DNA from: Paraescarpia echinospica
Lineage: Eukaryota > Annelida > Polychaeta > Sabellida > Siboglinidae
Length of the DNA stretch: 64,000 nt
Reading direction: 5' to 3'
Assembly: GCA_020002185.1 (NCBI GenBank)
Contig: CM034541.1
Location: forward strand, 33,479,852 to 33,543,851
Of the stretch, positions 23,456 through 33,639 are shown piece after piece (the stretch's first letter is position 1; every line of letters starts with the position of its first letter). Under the pieces are notes generated by a model, which was not told the origin of the DNA, ran no database searches, and was given only the letters and a program-made list of their open reading frames with translations. Position numbers and translations under genes: made by a program.

Positions 23456-24591
23456 CTAAAGTAGATGACTGCATCTATGCATTACAGCAGTACTTTTTGA
23501 AAGCTTTGATTTTACGTATTTTATATGAGCTTTCCAATTTAGTAGATCATCAATAAACACCCCCAAAAACTTGGTGACCCTTACTCTTTCGATATTAACA
23601 TTTCGTATTTTTATATTAACTTCTATGTTGAGCAGACGATTTCCAAATAACATATAATTGTTTTTCAATATGTTTAGAGTTAATTTATTTACTGCAAACT
23701 ATGTATACATTTTGTCCAGTACGTTACATACTGTTTCGTTTAGTTTATTGATGTTACTATTGGAAAAAATATATATTAGTATCGTCTGCAAAGAAAGTGT
23801 ATTTTACTAGATTAGATATATTACACATATCGTTAACGTATAGAATGAATAGTTTGGGGCCCAAGATCGAACCCTGTGGGACACCACATGAAATATTGCG
23901 CAGAATTACATTTTTCAATGGACACAAATTGTTTTCTGTTTTCTAGATAACTATTTAACCAGTTAAATGCCACACCACGGATACCAAGAAATATCATTTG
24001 TTTACATAACAGTTTGTGATTGACAGTGTCGAATGCCTTTTTTTAAATCGATAAAAACACCAATAGCATATTTTTTGCATCCAATGATTGGGTTATTGCA
24101 TCAACATGATCTATTAGTGCGTGACATGTTGACATATTTTGTTGAAATCCATATTGGCTTGGGTTTATTAGTTTGTGTTTGGTAATAAAACTATCTAAAC
24201 GAGAACTGAACAATTTTTCTAATATTTTTGAGAATTGTGGTAATAGTGAAATAGGCCTATAATTAGTGCACATATACTTATCCCCAGACTTAAAGAGTGG
24301 GATAACCTTTGCTATTTTCATTTTCTCAGGGAACACTCCAGTAGTAAAATATATATTACAAATATAAGTGATAGGTTTTGCAATGGAGTTAATAACTTCT
24401 TTGACCAAATGCGTACTTATGTCTTCGCAATATGTGGATGTTTTACTTTCCGTTATATCATTTGACAGCTCCGGACCGATATTAGTAAAATAATTGTTAA
24501 ACATGTTCGCTACATCTTCCTTATTACTAATGGTTACGCCATTATTAACAAACTGATCTGGGTAGTGATTTCCTAAGCGAGGTGTTCCCAT
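23456..24591 (-). pseudogene. LINE ORF2 reverse transcriptase, frameshifted
   Basis: The frame 24591-24043 shows VFPEKMKIAKVIPLFKSGDK, then YRPISLLPQFSKILEKLFSS and NPSQYGFQQNMSTCHALID (RT motifs 1-2). The catalytic FxDxxKAFD segment breaks at a poly-T frameshift near 24040. The motif-B and -C equivalents (PQGSILG and the ADDT box) are readable at about 23870 and 23790 in other frames. RT palm-thumb sequence FLGVFIDDLLNWKAHIKYVK lies at 23668-23456. At least two frameshifts inactivate it. Confidence 0.8.
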
Positions 24592-24792
24592 TACAGTTTT
24601 AAGTACTTTCCAGGTGCCAGCAATGTCATTTTCTTCTGTGCGAGTAACCTGCTATAATACTGTTTCTTAGTGGATCTGAGAATACCTGTTAATTTATTTG
24701 TATATGATTTATATCTAGTTTCCGAGATAATTTATCTGTATGATAGAAATGGTTTATACAAATGATTTTTTATACATGCGTTTCTGAGTCCT

Positions 24793-25908
24793 TTAGTAAA
24801 CCACGTTTTTTTTAAAACTAATTGTTAATACTTTAGGTCGTACAGTTGACACAGGACAATGTTTGTTGTACATTTGTGTAAAATCATGAAGAAAGTTGTC
24901 ATATGCTATATTTGCATTTTCACTACTGATAACAGTATGCCAAGAACTTTGCATTAAGTCACACTTCAATGCATTGATGTTTTCTTCGCTAAGATGACGA
25001 ATACACTTGTTAGAATGTTCGTTCACATTACGTTTTATAGTACAATGGTACAGAGCAAATACAGGAAGATGATCACTGATATAATTTACTCCTAGGCCAC
25101 TATCAATCTTGTACTCAAGTTCAGAAGTAAAAATATTGTCTATAAGGGTTGCAGAGGTTGTAGTAATTCTGCTAGGTCTATTAATTAAATGGTATAGACC
25201 AAGACTGTACATGAGATCTACAAACAGCTTGGTTCCACTATGACTATCACCTTTAAACAAATCTATTTTGAAATCACCACACGCATATATGGTTTTGGTG
25301 CAGCGTATACGACTAAACAACTGTTCAATATTGTCATTAAATGAAACCATGTTAGACCCAGGGCACCTATATACACAACTAACCAGTGCAGTTTTGTGTC
25401 GGTTAATTTCACATTCAACAGTAACACATTCTAGTAGGTTATCAACTATTAGTGACTTTGTTTCGCACAATCGCCCATTTAACTTCTTGGTAACATAAAT
25501 CACCACACCTCCACCTTTTCTGTTGTCTCTAACATCATGAAAAGCATCATAATCATCAAACGTATATAAAGGAGATGAGTCCTTGCTCAGCCACGTTTCG
25601 CTTATTGCTATAATATCAAACTTTACATTAAGTAATTTGAGAAGATCTTGTATTTCACTGAAGCTAGTATTCAGACTTCTAGCATTAGAATGTACCAAAG
25701 ACAGACCACCGTCATAATTTCTATTTAGCTCATTATTGAATTGTTGTTCTGTATAATATTTACAAGATATGTTGTAATAATTATTTTCAGGATCGCCATC
25801 CTTCTCAAAATGACACCTGCTGTGTTCAGTATAGTTGTAGGTTTCAAATATCTTATCCATATCATCACAATTTGAGAGTGAGTAATTTCCTTTCACGGTG
25901 TTAGCCAT
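24793..25908 (-). pseudogene. LINE ORF2 endonuclease domain
   Basis: A 371-residue open frame encodes an apurinic/apyrimidinic-type endonuclease. It shows VHSNARSLNTSFSEIQDLL, FDIIAISETWLSKD (catalytic Glu), NRKGGGVVIYVTKKL, VYRCPGSN, YACGDFKIDLF (metal-binding Asp/Asn region, Asn replaced by Lys here) and ISDHLPVFALYHC (catalytic SDH). It nicks target DNA to prime reverse transcription. It lies upstream of the RT in the same frame but is separated from it by stop codons. The GDF(N to K) change suggests loss of activity. Confidence 0.85.
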
Positions 25909-26229
25909 GTAAATGGTAGATAGTAGGTATTAAAATGAAGGAGAAATAGCACAGCAACATGCTTGCCATAATAAAGTAATATACAGTTTTGACCATTGTT
26001 ATCAATAAGAACAAACACACAGTGTACAACTGTAATACAGTGGATGGACAACATCAACAAAACAGCCGAGTCGTGGAGTTCATTTCGGTGGAATCAGACA
26101 CCAAAGACAAAGTAATGCAGTGTGCAACACTAATATAGAAGATGCACAACAACAACAAAAACAACATAGTCGTAGAGTTCATTTCGCCGGTGGAGTCAGA
26201 CATCAATGTCGCGGAAGTCATCCATGCAC

Positions 26230-26625
26230 TTAACGAGTCGAATGTTGGCACTGTCCGCAACCGCAGGACCGTACCGCTTTCACGAAGATCTTGCAGTTTC
26301 TCGTCCACGTTGACTGGATTTTGTCTTGCTTTCTCAGTAGACGGGCGGTTTTCGCGAAGTTCGCTTGCTTTGCCATTAAATGTTCGTTTATATAAATGTT
26401 GGTGCCGCGTAGTTTCTTGCCCCATTTCAGAACATTCACTTTACGTGGCGGTGCGGTGGTTCGGTGTAGAGTCGTGTTCGTCGATGCAGATCTGTTGCCC
26501 GCACTGAGAGTGTGATACGCAGAAATGTCTATTTTGTCGATGTCGATACCCTTCGAACTGAAGAACTTGATAACTTTCTCTTCCAATGTCGCCAGTTCTT
26601 CTTTCCCTAGTTTCCTAGGGAAAGA
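26230..26625 (-). pseudogene. LINE ORF1 fragment (RNA-binding ORF1p type)
   Basis: The minus-strand frame shows VIKFFSSKGIDIDKIDISAY, then VLKWGKKLRGTNIYINEHLM, TARLLRKQDKIQSTWTRN and CKIFVKA. This is the C-terminal half of LINE ORF1 proteins, which bind RNA and chaperone it (pattern KxLKGTxIYINEDLT...ARxLRKxGKIxxxWTxxGxxxVK). The N-terminal half is missing at the 5' truncation point, and a frameshift cuts the C-terminus. It precedes the ORF2 endonuclease by about 320 bp, the normal order. Confidence 0.75.
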
Positions 26626-26731
26626 AGATTTTTAAGGATGGCGCCCATCAAAACCAATTATCGCTATAACTAAAGACCTACATCATCTAGAGCCATAATG
26701 TTGATGCCAAAACATAGATTTTCAGGTGCGA

Positions 26732-27045
26732 TTATTTCAAATATATTACATACGCATCGTCCTCAATCGTGAGAGTGTTTACAACACACATCGCCAGCTG
26801 TACACGCGCAGTAGATGGTACACGACATATTAATGCCATGGCAACGCAACCGTCATTGCTGTATGTCTTGCTCTCTGCTTTCCAAACACAGCTTATGACA
26901 TCAGTCAGACCTGGAGGATCCGAGGGTCCAATGTCAAAGCTGGAAGACGGGATACCGTCCTTCACCCACACAAACTGCGTGATGTCCAAATCAGGAGGAC
27001 CTAGCTGATCAGCCGCCTTCCATAGCATCATCTGAAGATGAGTAT
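26732..27045 (-). pseudogene. C-terminal fragment of an invertebrate repeat-associated Cys-rich gene family
   Basis: The minus-strand frame shows MMLWKAADQLGPPDLDITQF, then KDGIPSSSFDIGPSDPPGLT and DVISCVWKAESKTYS. From memory this matches the C-terminal part of an uncharacterised protein family scattered in invertebrate genomes, where the Val-Ile-x-Cys stretch starts a Cys-rich tail. Most of those Cys are lost here. It lies head to head with the + strand fragment at 27100. The function is unknown. The family assignment needs a database search. Confidence 0.45.
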
Positions 27046-27099
27046 GAAAGAATGTGAAGCCAGTGCACACCATGGCGTTTCCTCCCACAAATTATATGC

Positions 27100-27735
27100 G
27101 GAGGGAACATCATCAGATGATGCTGTGGAAGGCGGCTGATCAGCAAGGTCCTCCTAAAGGAGGAGATTCTTTTAGCCAACAGAGAAAACAAGCACATATA
27201 TTCATCAATTTACTGAGCAATGAGCTTGTGAAAGCTGGATGCTGTCGTTTCCATGTAGAGGACGCTAAAGTAATGATTGTTAGACAACACTGAACTAATC
27301 AGACAAAATCGACACTATCCTCATTGGCGAATACACCGATTTGCTAGTGCTGTTGTGTTACCACTTTCAACAGGAGCTCTTTGGTGTATTCTTAATGCCA
27401 GAGCCTAAACAAAGCATAGCACAACAAGTAAATAACGATCTGGTACATCAGAGCTCTCACAGAATATTTTGGCCCAGCTGTGGGCTAAGATATGATACCA
27501 CAGCAACAGTTGAAGAATTGGTTACTGCAGAAAACCAGACTATTGTGTGCTTCCTATGTGGGACCATTGGCAAAAACCTGGATGGTTTGCTGTACAAGCA
27601 CTTCATTGAAATTGTAGCATCAAGCGCAGCTTACGCACAGGGATAAATGTACCTAATACTTCAACTGCTGCCCACTATCACAGCCGCAGGATCAATTCTC
27701 AGAACCAACAGTGGAAAGGATCCAAGAAAACTCTA
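27100..27735 (+). pseudogene. Middle part of the same repeat-associated family (PIN/XPG-like segment)
   Basis: The + strand shows LLANRENKHIFINLLSNELV, then KIDTILIGEYTDLLVLLCYH. The latter corresponds to the family's IGEDTDLLVLLCYH motif, with the first acidic residue changed to Tyr. FLMPEPKQS follows, then ENQTIVCFLCGTIGKNLDGL and STAAHYHSRRINSQNQQWKG. The frame shifts at least twice, and the 3' end is cut by the LINE tail at 27735. The acidic GE(D)TDLLVLL motif is reminiscent of PIN/FEN-like nucleases, but that is inference. The first 59 bases are an inverted copy of 26991-27045. Confidence 0.5.
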
Positions 27736-28367
27736 AAAACCACGGACTTTGTGTGGAACAGATTGTTCGCTTGTGAAGATCAGTGGGAAGATCCCTGTCC
27801 CTGGAGGGGCGGTGGCACGCATTCTGGTGGTTACAGAGGCCCATCCTGGATTTGCAGCCTCTGGAGCAGGTTGGGCAAAGGTGTTCTTGGCCTGAAGGTG
27901 CCTGAGATGCAGATTCAGTCCTCCGCCTACGCTTCTCCAACCTTCCTGAGCAGCTCCCATGGTAGTCGCTCTGTTGCCAACCTTTGTGGTCTTGTCAGGG
28001 AGAGTTGCCGTTTCAGCTGATTCTTCTAGCCCCTGTGGGGGGTTCTATATCAGTTGTCCTGACGAACCTCATCATAAAATACAACTTATGGCATTCTGAT
28101 GTCATTCATGCGCGAGACGTGGCCTGCCCAGCGGAACTGTCGGAGCATCAACATGGTTCCGATGCTCCGGAGGTTTGCCTTTTCCATAACTTCTTTGTTG
28201 GAAACATAGTCCTGCCAATGCAATCCCGTGATGGAGCGCCGACAGCGCTGGTGGAACCGTTTAAGCAGGTGTACTTGCTTTCTGTAGAGGAACCACGCCT
28301 CTGCACCATACAAAAGGGTAGTGACGAGTGACGACGGCAGCTTGTATACTTGTATCTTTGTTGACAA
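27692..28367 (-). pseudogene. RTE-like LINE tail: RT connection and zinc finger
   Basis: The minus strand reads LVTTLLYGAEAWFLYRKQVH, then LLKRFHQRCRRSITGLHWQD and RQFRWAGHVSRMNDIRMP. After a frameshift comes EHLCPTCSRGCKSRMGLCNH followed by QNAC. This is the C-terminal portion of a widespread invertebrate LINE polyprotein, ending in a CxxC...HxxxxC zinc finger that probably binds template RNA or DNA. The RT core is missing (5' truncation at about 28380). It inserted into or next to the + strand gene fragment ending at 27735. Confidence 0.8.
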
Positions 28368-28379
28368 ACGCAGCGAGTG

Positions 28380-28829
28380 AATCTGCCATACGTATACATT
28401 TCAGCAGGCGACCGAGTGAACTGTTGGCAAAGACAAACTACAATCCGTTGGGAAGTACTTGCGTTTTGCGGAGAGAACGGATTTGAGTGTACTTCTGTGT
28501 GTGCGTGATGTGTCAAATTGCAACTAACATCTCCGTTGAAGCTGTCAACGACGGCAGTATTTGAACGTGTCATGTACCAGTAAATAACACTACATGTTAA
28601 GCAATAATAAGGATGTACGTACACACCTCACTGCTATTTTTATTGCGTATAGTTTTGGTGAAGATAACTGATATTGGAAGAAGTACCCGAGTTAAAATAT
28701 AAACCAAATACAAAGCATACTAACATATTCATGAAAATGGTGTTACTATTTAGAAACAGTAGTTGTGTGTTGAAATAAACAGGTTTATGACTATAATATG
28801 TAAGCAAAATGTGGTTGATCGCAAAGCTT
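28380..28829. other. Unassigned segment inside the TIR element
   Basis: About 450 bp between the LINE tail and the inner right terminal repeat. No family motif is seen on either strand. Confidence 0.5.
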
Positions 28830-29187
28830 CTCCCTGTGGCGGCTAAAATTCGGGTTTCACTGTGTTTAGAAAATTATTCTCATGTTATTACTAAATGGAA
28901 TTAAACTTGATGTATATCGTTGTATTAATCTATCAATACCACTTCCAAAGGTGTACATAATATAGAATACTCAGCTTAAATAAGTCCTTTCCCTAGATTT
29001 TATTATGACAAAACTGACCGGCAGCGACTTTCGACCACTTGTCATTATCGTCAGAAATGAAAATGTTCCACCACGTGAATTTCTGTGGACGTTTTATCTA
29101 ATAATGCAGACCTATAGTGCTAACTAAAACGCCATAATGATTGCTATTACAATTTGTTTGAGATTGAACCATAGATTGACTGGACTA
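28830..29187 (-). repeat. Right terminal inverted repeat, inner copy (R1)
   Basis: The reverse complement begins TAGTCCAGTCAATCTATGGT. It contains CGTGGTGGAACATTTTCATT, GTGGTCGAAAGTCGCTGCCG and TAAACACAGTGAAACCCGAA. It is more similar to the left repeat than the outer copy is, which suggests that the left repeat and R1 are the original pair. Confidence 0.85.
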
Positions 29188-29558
29188 GGCCGAAAATCGG
29201 GGTACAAGTAAATTGCGATAATTTGTAAATGTGTTTAGAATACGATTCTGACCTTAATATCCATTGTAATTACATTTGTTAAGTACCATTACACAGATAA
29301 ATGCATTGCCTTTCCAACGATATACATCATTTTTATAGGATTCTCACATAAACTAAGTTATACAACATTAATTACGTGTACCCCCCTAAATTTCAGTGAG
29401 ACATACGACCACCTGGCAATATGCGAAAATAATAATGTTCCACCAAGTGGATTTTGGTGGACTTCTTTTCTGGTAACATAAACATACAGTAGAATCTAAA
29501 AATGCCTCAAAACTTACTATTGCAATTTGTTTGAGGTTGAACCAGATTGACTGGACTA
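29188..29558 (-). repeat. Right terminal inverted repeat, outer copy (R2)
   Basis: The reverse complement begins TAGTCCAGTCAATCTGGTTC. It contains CAACCTCAAACAAATTGCAA, CTTGGTGGAACATTATTATT and, at the inner edge, TACCCCGATTTTCGGCC abutting R1. It forms the actual junction with the LINE at 29559. Confidence 0.85.
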
Positions 29559-31345
29559 TATCTTCATCACGTTTAATCCTTCTAAACACTTTTGTATCAT
29601 TCGCAAATTTTAACGCCTTAATTGCTTGTTATATATCATCGTCCAAATCGTCGATATATATATTAAGAATAATATAGGTCCAGTACTGATCCCTGTGGTA
29701 CCCCATTCAAAACTGATTTCCAGTTTGAAGCCTCCCCGTCAACTACTACTCGTTGTCTGTCAATCAGCCATTTTTTATCCATTTAATTATACCATTTCCT
29801 ATGCCATGGGCTTTTAATTTAAGCAGTAATCTTTGATGTAGCACTTTGTCGAAAGCTTTCTGAAAATCTAAGTAGATGATATCTACTGGTGATCCCTCGT
29901 CTACCCATTTAGTGATATCTTCCAAAAACATAATATATTTGTTAACCATGACCTCGCTTTTAGAAACCCATGTTGAGGTGGGTTTATGAAGTTATGTTTA
30001 ACAAGAAAATCCACCATGTAATCGTTAATTAGTCTTTCTAATAATTTACAAATCACCGAAGTTAAACACACTGATCTGTAGTTCTCTGACGTGTCTCTCG
30101 AACCTTTTTTAAAATAACGGTATACTATTTGCTTTCTCCATTCAAAAGGAACCACATCCTCTTCTAATGACAAGTTGAAAACTGTTGCAAGCGGTATGCT
30201 AATTTGTTCTACAAAGTCCAATACTAGTTTGGTCGGCACCCCATCCACTCCAGCTGATTTATTATCCTTAGCCCTTATTTTCTTGGCTACCATTTCCGGG
30301 GTTACAATTAACTGTCCTAAATTGTCTGATTCCGCCCCCTTGAACTTAGCCTCTGGTATTGGCAGTGAACTGATATCTTCCCTGGTAAATAGCGAACTAA
30401 AATACTCATTCAGGTCTTCTGCCATTAAGAATCCCTCTGATATTATATTTCAAACACTATCTTTTAGAGGACCGATTTTGTCCTGATCTTTCTGTTTATT
30501 CCATACATAAGCACAAAAACTCTTGCTGTCATGTTTTATATTACAAACTAATTTTGTTCATAGCTTATCTTTGAATTTCTAATTTCAGTTGCTGCTTGGT
30601 TAAGTGCTTCTTTATAAATGTTGTAGTCTTCATCATTTCCAGTACATCTATATGACTACCACGTCATTTGTTTGTACTAAATTTTTGTAACGGCGTATTT
30701 CGTAAGTTTTTCTTTCTGGACCGTTTCCTTTATTTTTAAAGAGAACAAATTTATTGACTCAATCTCACTCTTTAATATATTCCTTCATTATGTTGCTGTC
30801 TTATTCTTCAGTGTGTTATTCCAGTCTGTCTTTGCTAAATATTTCCTCATGTCCTTATATTATCCTTTTTGGGATTTTTTCCTGTCATGCTTTTTAGTAT
30901 TCTTTTCTGATTTTACTTTGATGGCAAAATGTATCGGGAGGTGATCATTACTCCCCAGTTGCTCACATATCTTGACATTGTCAACTAACTCATTCTGTGA
31001 GGAAAAAACTATATCTAACATATTCTCACCCCTGGTTGGTTCTAGCACATGTTGAGAAAGAAAAATATCTTGTAATAAAAACTTGTAGTCCTCACTCCCC
31101 GTACTCTGTATAAATTTCCATTGTATATGACCACGGTTAAAATCCCCCACAACAATACCGTCCCGTTTGCTCACTTCCCTTTAAGCGTTCTGTACTTTTC
31201 CATTCTCTTCTATGCTTATGTTTGGACTACAATAAAAAACAACCGTTAACATTAAGTTTCCTGTAACTCTGTTACACCAAACACCTTTTTCGCAATCTGC
31301 TTCCCTTTCTAATTGTATTTCATAAGCGTGGACAGATTCTTTAAT
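29559..31345 (-). pseudogene. N-terminal half of the split minus-strand LINE (endonuclease and RT)
   Basis: The minus strand carries EN remnants at 31174-30860 (DGIVVGDFNRGHIQW, NDHLPIHFAIK). The linker and RT follow at 30425-29901 with KDNKSAGVDGVPTKLVLDFV, VPFEWRKQIVYRYFKKGS and ENYRSVCLTSVICKLLERL. At 29949-29764 comes IIYLDFQKAFDKVLHQRLLL (catalytic Asp), then a catalytic box reading FANDTKVFRRIKRDEDI near 29610-29560. The frame continues across the transposon insertion into 21286. Stop codons and frameshifts show it is dead. The FADD Asp changed to Asn (FAND) is consistent with decay. Confidence 0.85.
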
Positions 31346-31414
31346 ATATAAAATAAGTCATTTCGGCCGCAAATACATCAAAGGCTGTTGTCGTATTTTT
31401 GTGGGAGAATAAAA

Positions 31415-32097
31415 TGCAGAGGAACATGCCACCCAAACATAAAACTTTCAGTGTTGTTGACAACGATGTACAGGACACTGGTGCGATGCTGTTGAAAATC
31501 ATGGAATTGCCGAATGATGGCGCTGTGCTACGAAAACGGAGGTTAGCGTTGTAGCCATAAGTGCTGGCCGATAAGATCGACACCCTTACCCAGACAATCG
31601 CTGACCTGAACTCGAAGCTCGAAACGAAAGAACGCAGACTTGCCGCTCGAAAAAGCTGATCATCTCGGTTGAACAATGCACCCGACGATGTAACCCAAGG
31701 TTCCGCGGAATCCCTGAAACTGGGGAGGGGAGGACACTACTGACAAAGTATTGGAAATCATAAATGATAAAATGGCAGTGACCCCCTAGTAACAAAAGAG
31801 GGCATTGTAATTAGCCATAGGCTTGGCAAAAGGGCAGCAACCGGTGATCGACATCGTGTCATGATCGTGCGATTCAATAGAGTTAACGTGCGTGGCGAAG
31901 CCATACGGGTTACATGCCGATTGCGTAACAGCGTCAGTGAAAACCAACTCGAAATCTTCGTCAACGAGGACTTGACGCAGCGCCGCGCCGCGCTGCGCTG
32001 GCTAGCGCTATAAGGCAGTTTATAGACCCCTGTGCGAAGAAAATAGCTGACTGCTGGACCTATAATGGGACAGTAGTAATCAAAACATTGGCTTAAC
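31415..32097 (+). pseudogene. LINE ORF1 with coiled coil and RNA-binding domain, no ORF2 attached
   Basis: The + strand reads as a LINE ORF1p. An N-terminal part starting at about 31419 (MQRNMPPKHK) is followed by a coiled coil, LADKIDTLTQTIADLNSKLE and then TKERRLAA. The conserved core comes next: ISHRLGKRAATGDRHRVMIV, RFNRVNVRGEAIRVTCRLRN and LEIFVNEDLTQRRAALRWLA, ending near KTLA-stop at 32097. Two or three small frameshifts or stops interrupt it. The downstream ORF2 is missing; unrelated AT-rich DNA follows from about 32280. Its orientation is opposite to the LINE to its left. Confidence 0.8.
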
Positions 32098-32279
32098 ACG
32101 GTCAGGATCATCCACACGCAGGCGGATATGAAAACTTTTTGACCTGCGATCGGGGATCGGCCCCGGTATACGAACGTTTTTATTATTATTGTTACACGAT
32201 GCAGCGAGACGTGATTATCCTGAGCGAGACGTGATCGACGCAGCGATAACAATAAAAGAGATATACATCTTCACTACTG

Positions 32280-33600
32280 ACACTGTAGACTCCTGGATAA
32301 TATAATTATATTCAGTTAATATTATCAATAATTGTTTTAAATTATTATTCTTTCCAGTTTTTTCTTCCTCTGTAAGCTGGTTGTTTCCCTTTCTCTTCTT
32401 CTCCTTTCTCCTTTTTTTTATTTACAATACTTGCAAAGCTGACGTAAACACATGACAGCATTACGTCAACTTTTGCGTATAATGTTAAACTGTTGTTTAC
32501 ATTGTGTGAGAGATTACATGCAAATGTTGTTGCAGTGACATCAGGAATAGTGGGAATACTCCGAATATTTCTGGTGACATTCCTAGTTAGTTATTCTGTT
32601 ACTACATGCTGAACAATCAATCTAATTTAACTGCTCTATCTATATTGATAATATTTGTTGTACTCTTGACGTGCACTTTTTCTGTGGACTCTCAAGTGAT
32701 ATTTAGTATGTTAATATTTAGTCTTAGGGTCTTCCCAGAAATATGTTTTCTTAAGAAAAGGTATACTTTTTGTTTTGTAAGTTGAATGCTATTTATGTTG
32801 TTTTGTATATTTGTTATTTCAAATAGTTATACAACTAATATATAAATACTTCTGTATTTAATATATACATATGTTTTCGTTTTTTTTTGTTAGTAAAATG
32901 GATTGACAAATACGATGTCTAAATCTGAATTGAAAGCACTATATTAGTTACTGCACACGATGCTAATCAGTAGCTCCTACACAGAATTCTTCTTTTTTGT
33001 GCAATATAAACCTGTTGTCATATTACTATATATGTAAACATAACCTTCATGTATGTATATGTATGTGTGCGTTTGTATGTGTATAATTACATCTTATGTC
33101 ATTTGCAAAATGGGATAATCAAGATACTGTTTAATTTGAATATATTGTAATATGTTTTACTGCTGTACTTTATGTAAACAAAAACTTTACCTTGTCACTG
33201 AAATAACTAAATACGGGTATTTGTTATATTGCTATTAGTATATTACTACAGATATTCAAGTCATGTGGCTTGCATTCATTATGCAAATCATCTTCCTTAT
33301 TTTATGTTATTATTTCTACATGCAAAACTACAAGATGCCTGTCTCAACCTGTTCTCACAATTACATTTCCAATCAATCTCACATTTACATTCAGTGCATT
33401 GCGTTATTAAAAATTACAACAGGCAATGTTACAAATAAATTTAATTATCGGGATATGCATGTATTACAATTTGCTGAACACTCATTTACAAATACAAATA
33501 TAATAACAAACACATCAGATACATGCCAAATCATAGAAAGGCATCACATCACACGAAACGTTCCTCTCCTATTGAGGAAGTATTAATAATTATTATTTAA
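32280..33600. other. AT-rich spacer without recognised gene
   Basis: About 1.3 kb at very low GC. The open stretches at 33229-33586 show no family motif. Nothing else is supported. Confidence 0.55.
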
Positions 33601-33639
33601 TTAGCATCTTAAACACAAATTACATTGCAAATTTTGAAC

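Larger units (their letters stand above)
22556..26625 (-). mobile_element. 5'-truncated LINE (ORF1 part plus ORF2) nested in the TIR element
   Basis: Minus-strand order is partial ORF1 (26586-26230), endonuclease (25908-24793), reverse transcriptase (24591-23456 with frameshifts) and a C-terminal region (23402-22944). The 3' end is GTTCTGAATAAACGTTCATTCATTC at 22558-22582, a CR1/L2-like terminus with a TTCA-type tail. The truncated 5' end and simple 3' tail fit target-primed reverse transcription. It interrupts an array of degenerate repeat units that resumes at 26630. Confidence 0.8.
21287..29558. mobile_element. 8.27-kb DNA element with about 350-400-bp terminal inverted repeats, inserted in a LINE
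   Basis: The left end (TAGTCCAGTCAATATATGCC) and the reverse complement of the right end (TAGTCCAGTCAATCTGGTTC) match. They share internal blocks over roughly 350-400 bp: CAACCTCAAACAAATTGCAA, TGTTCCACC(A)CGTG in inverse form, and an inner TAAACACA...CCCGA motif. TAT flanks both sides, and removing one TAT restores the interrupted LINE frame. A second complete right end lies inside (ending at 29187), so the element has one left and two tandem right ends. The body holds a truncated LINE, inverted fragments of a repeat-associated gene and a LINE tail. No DDE transposase was recognised; the superfamily is unassigned. Confidence 0.8.
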
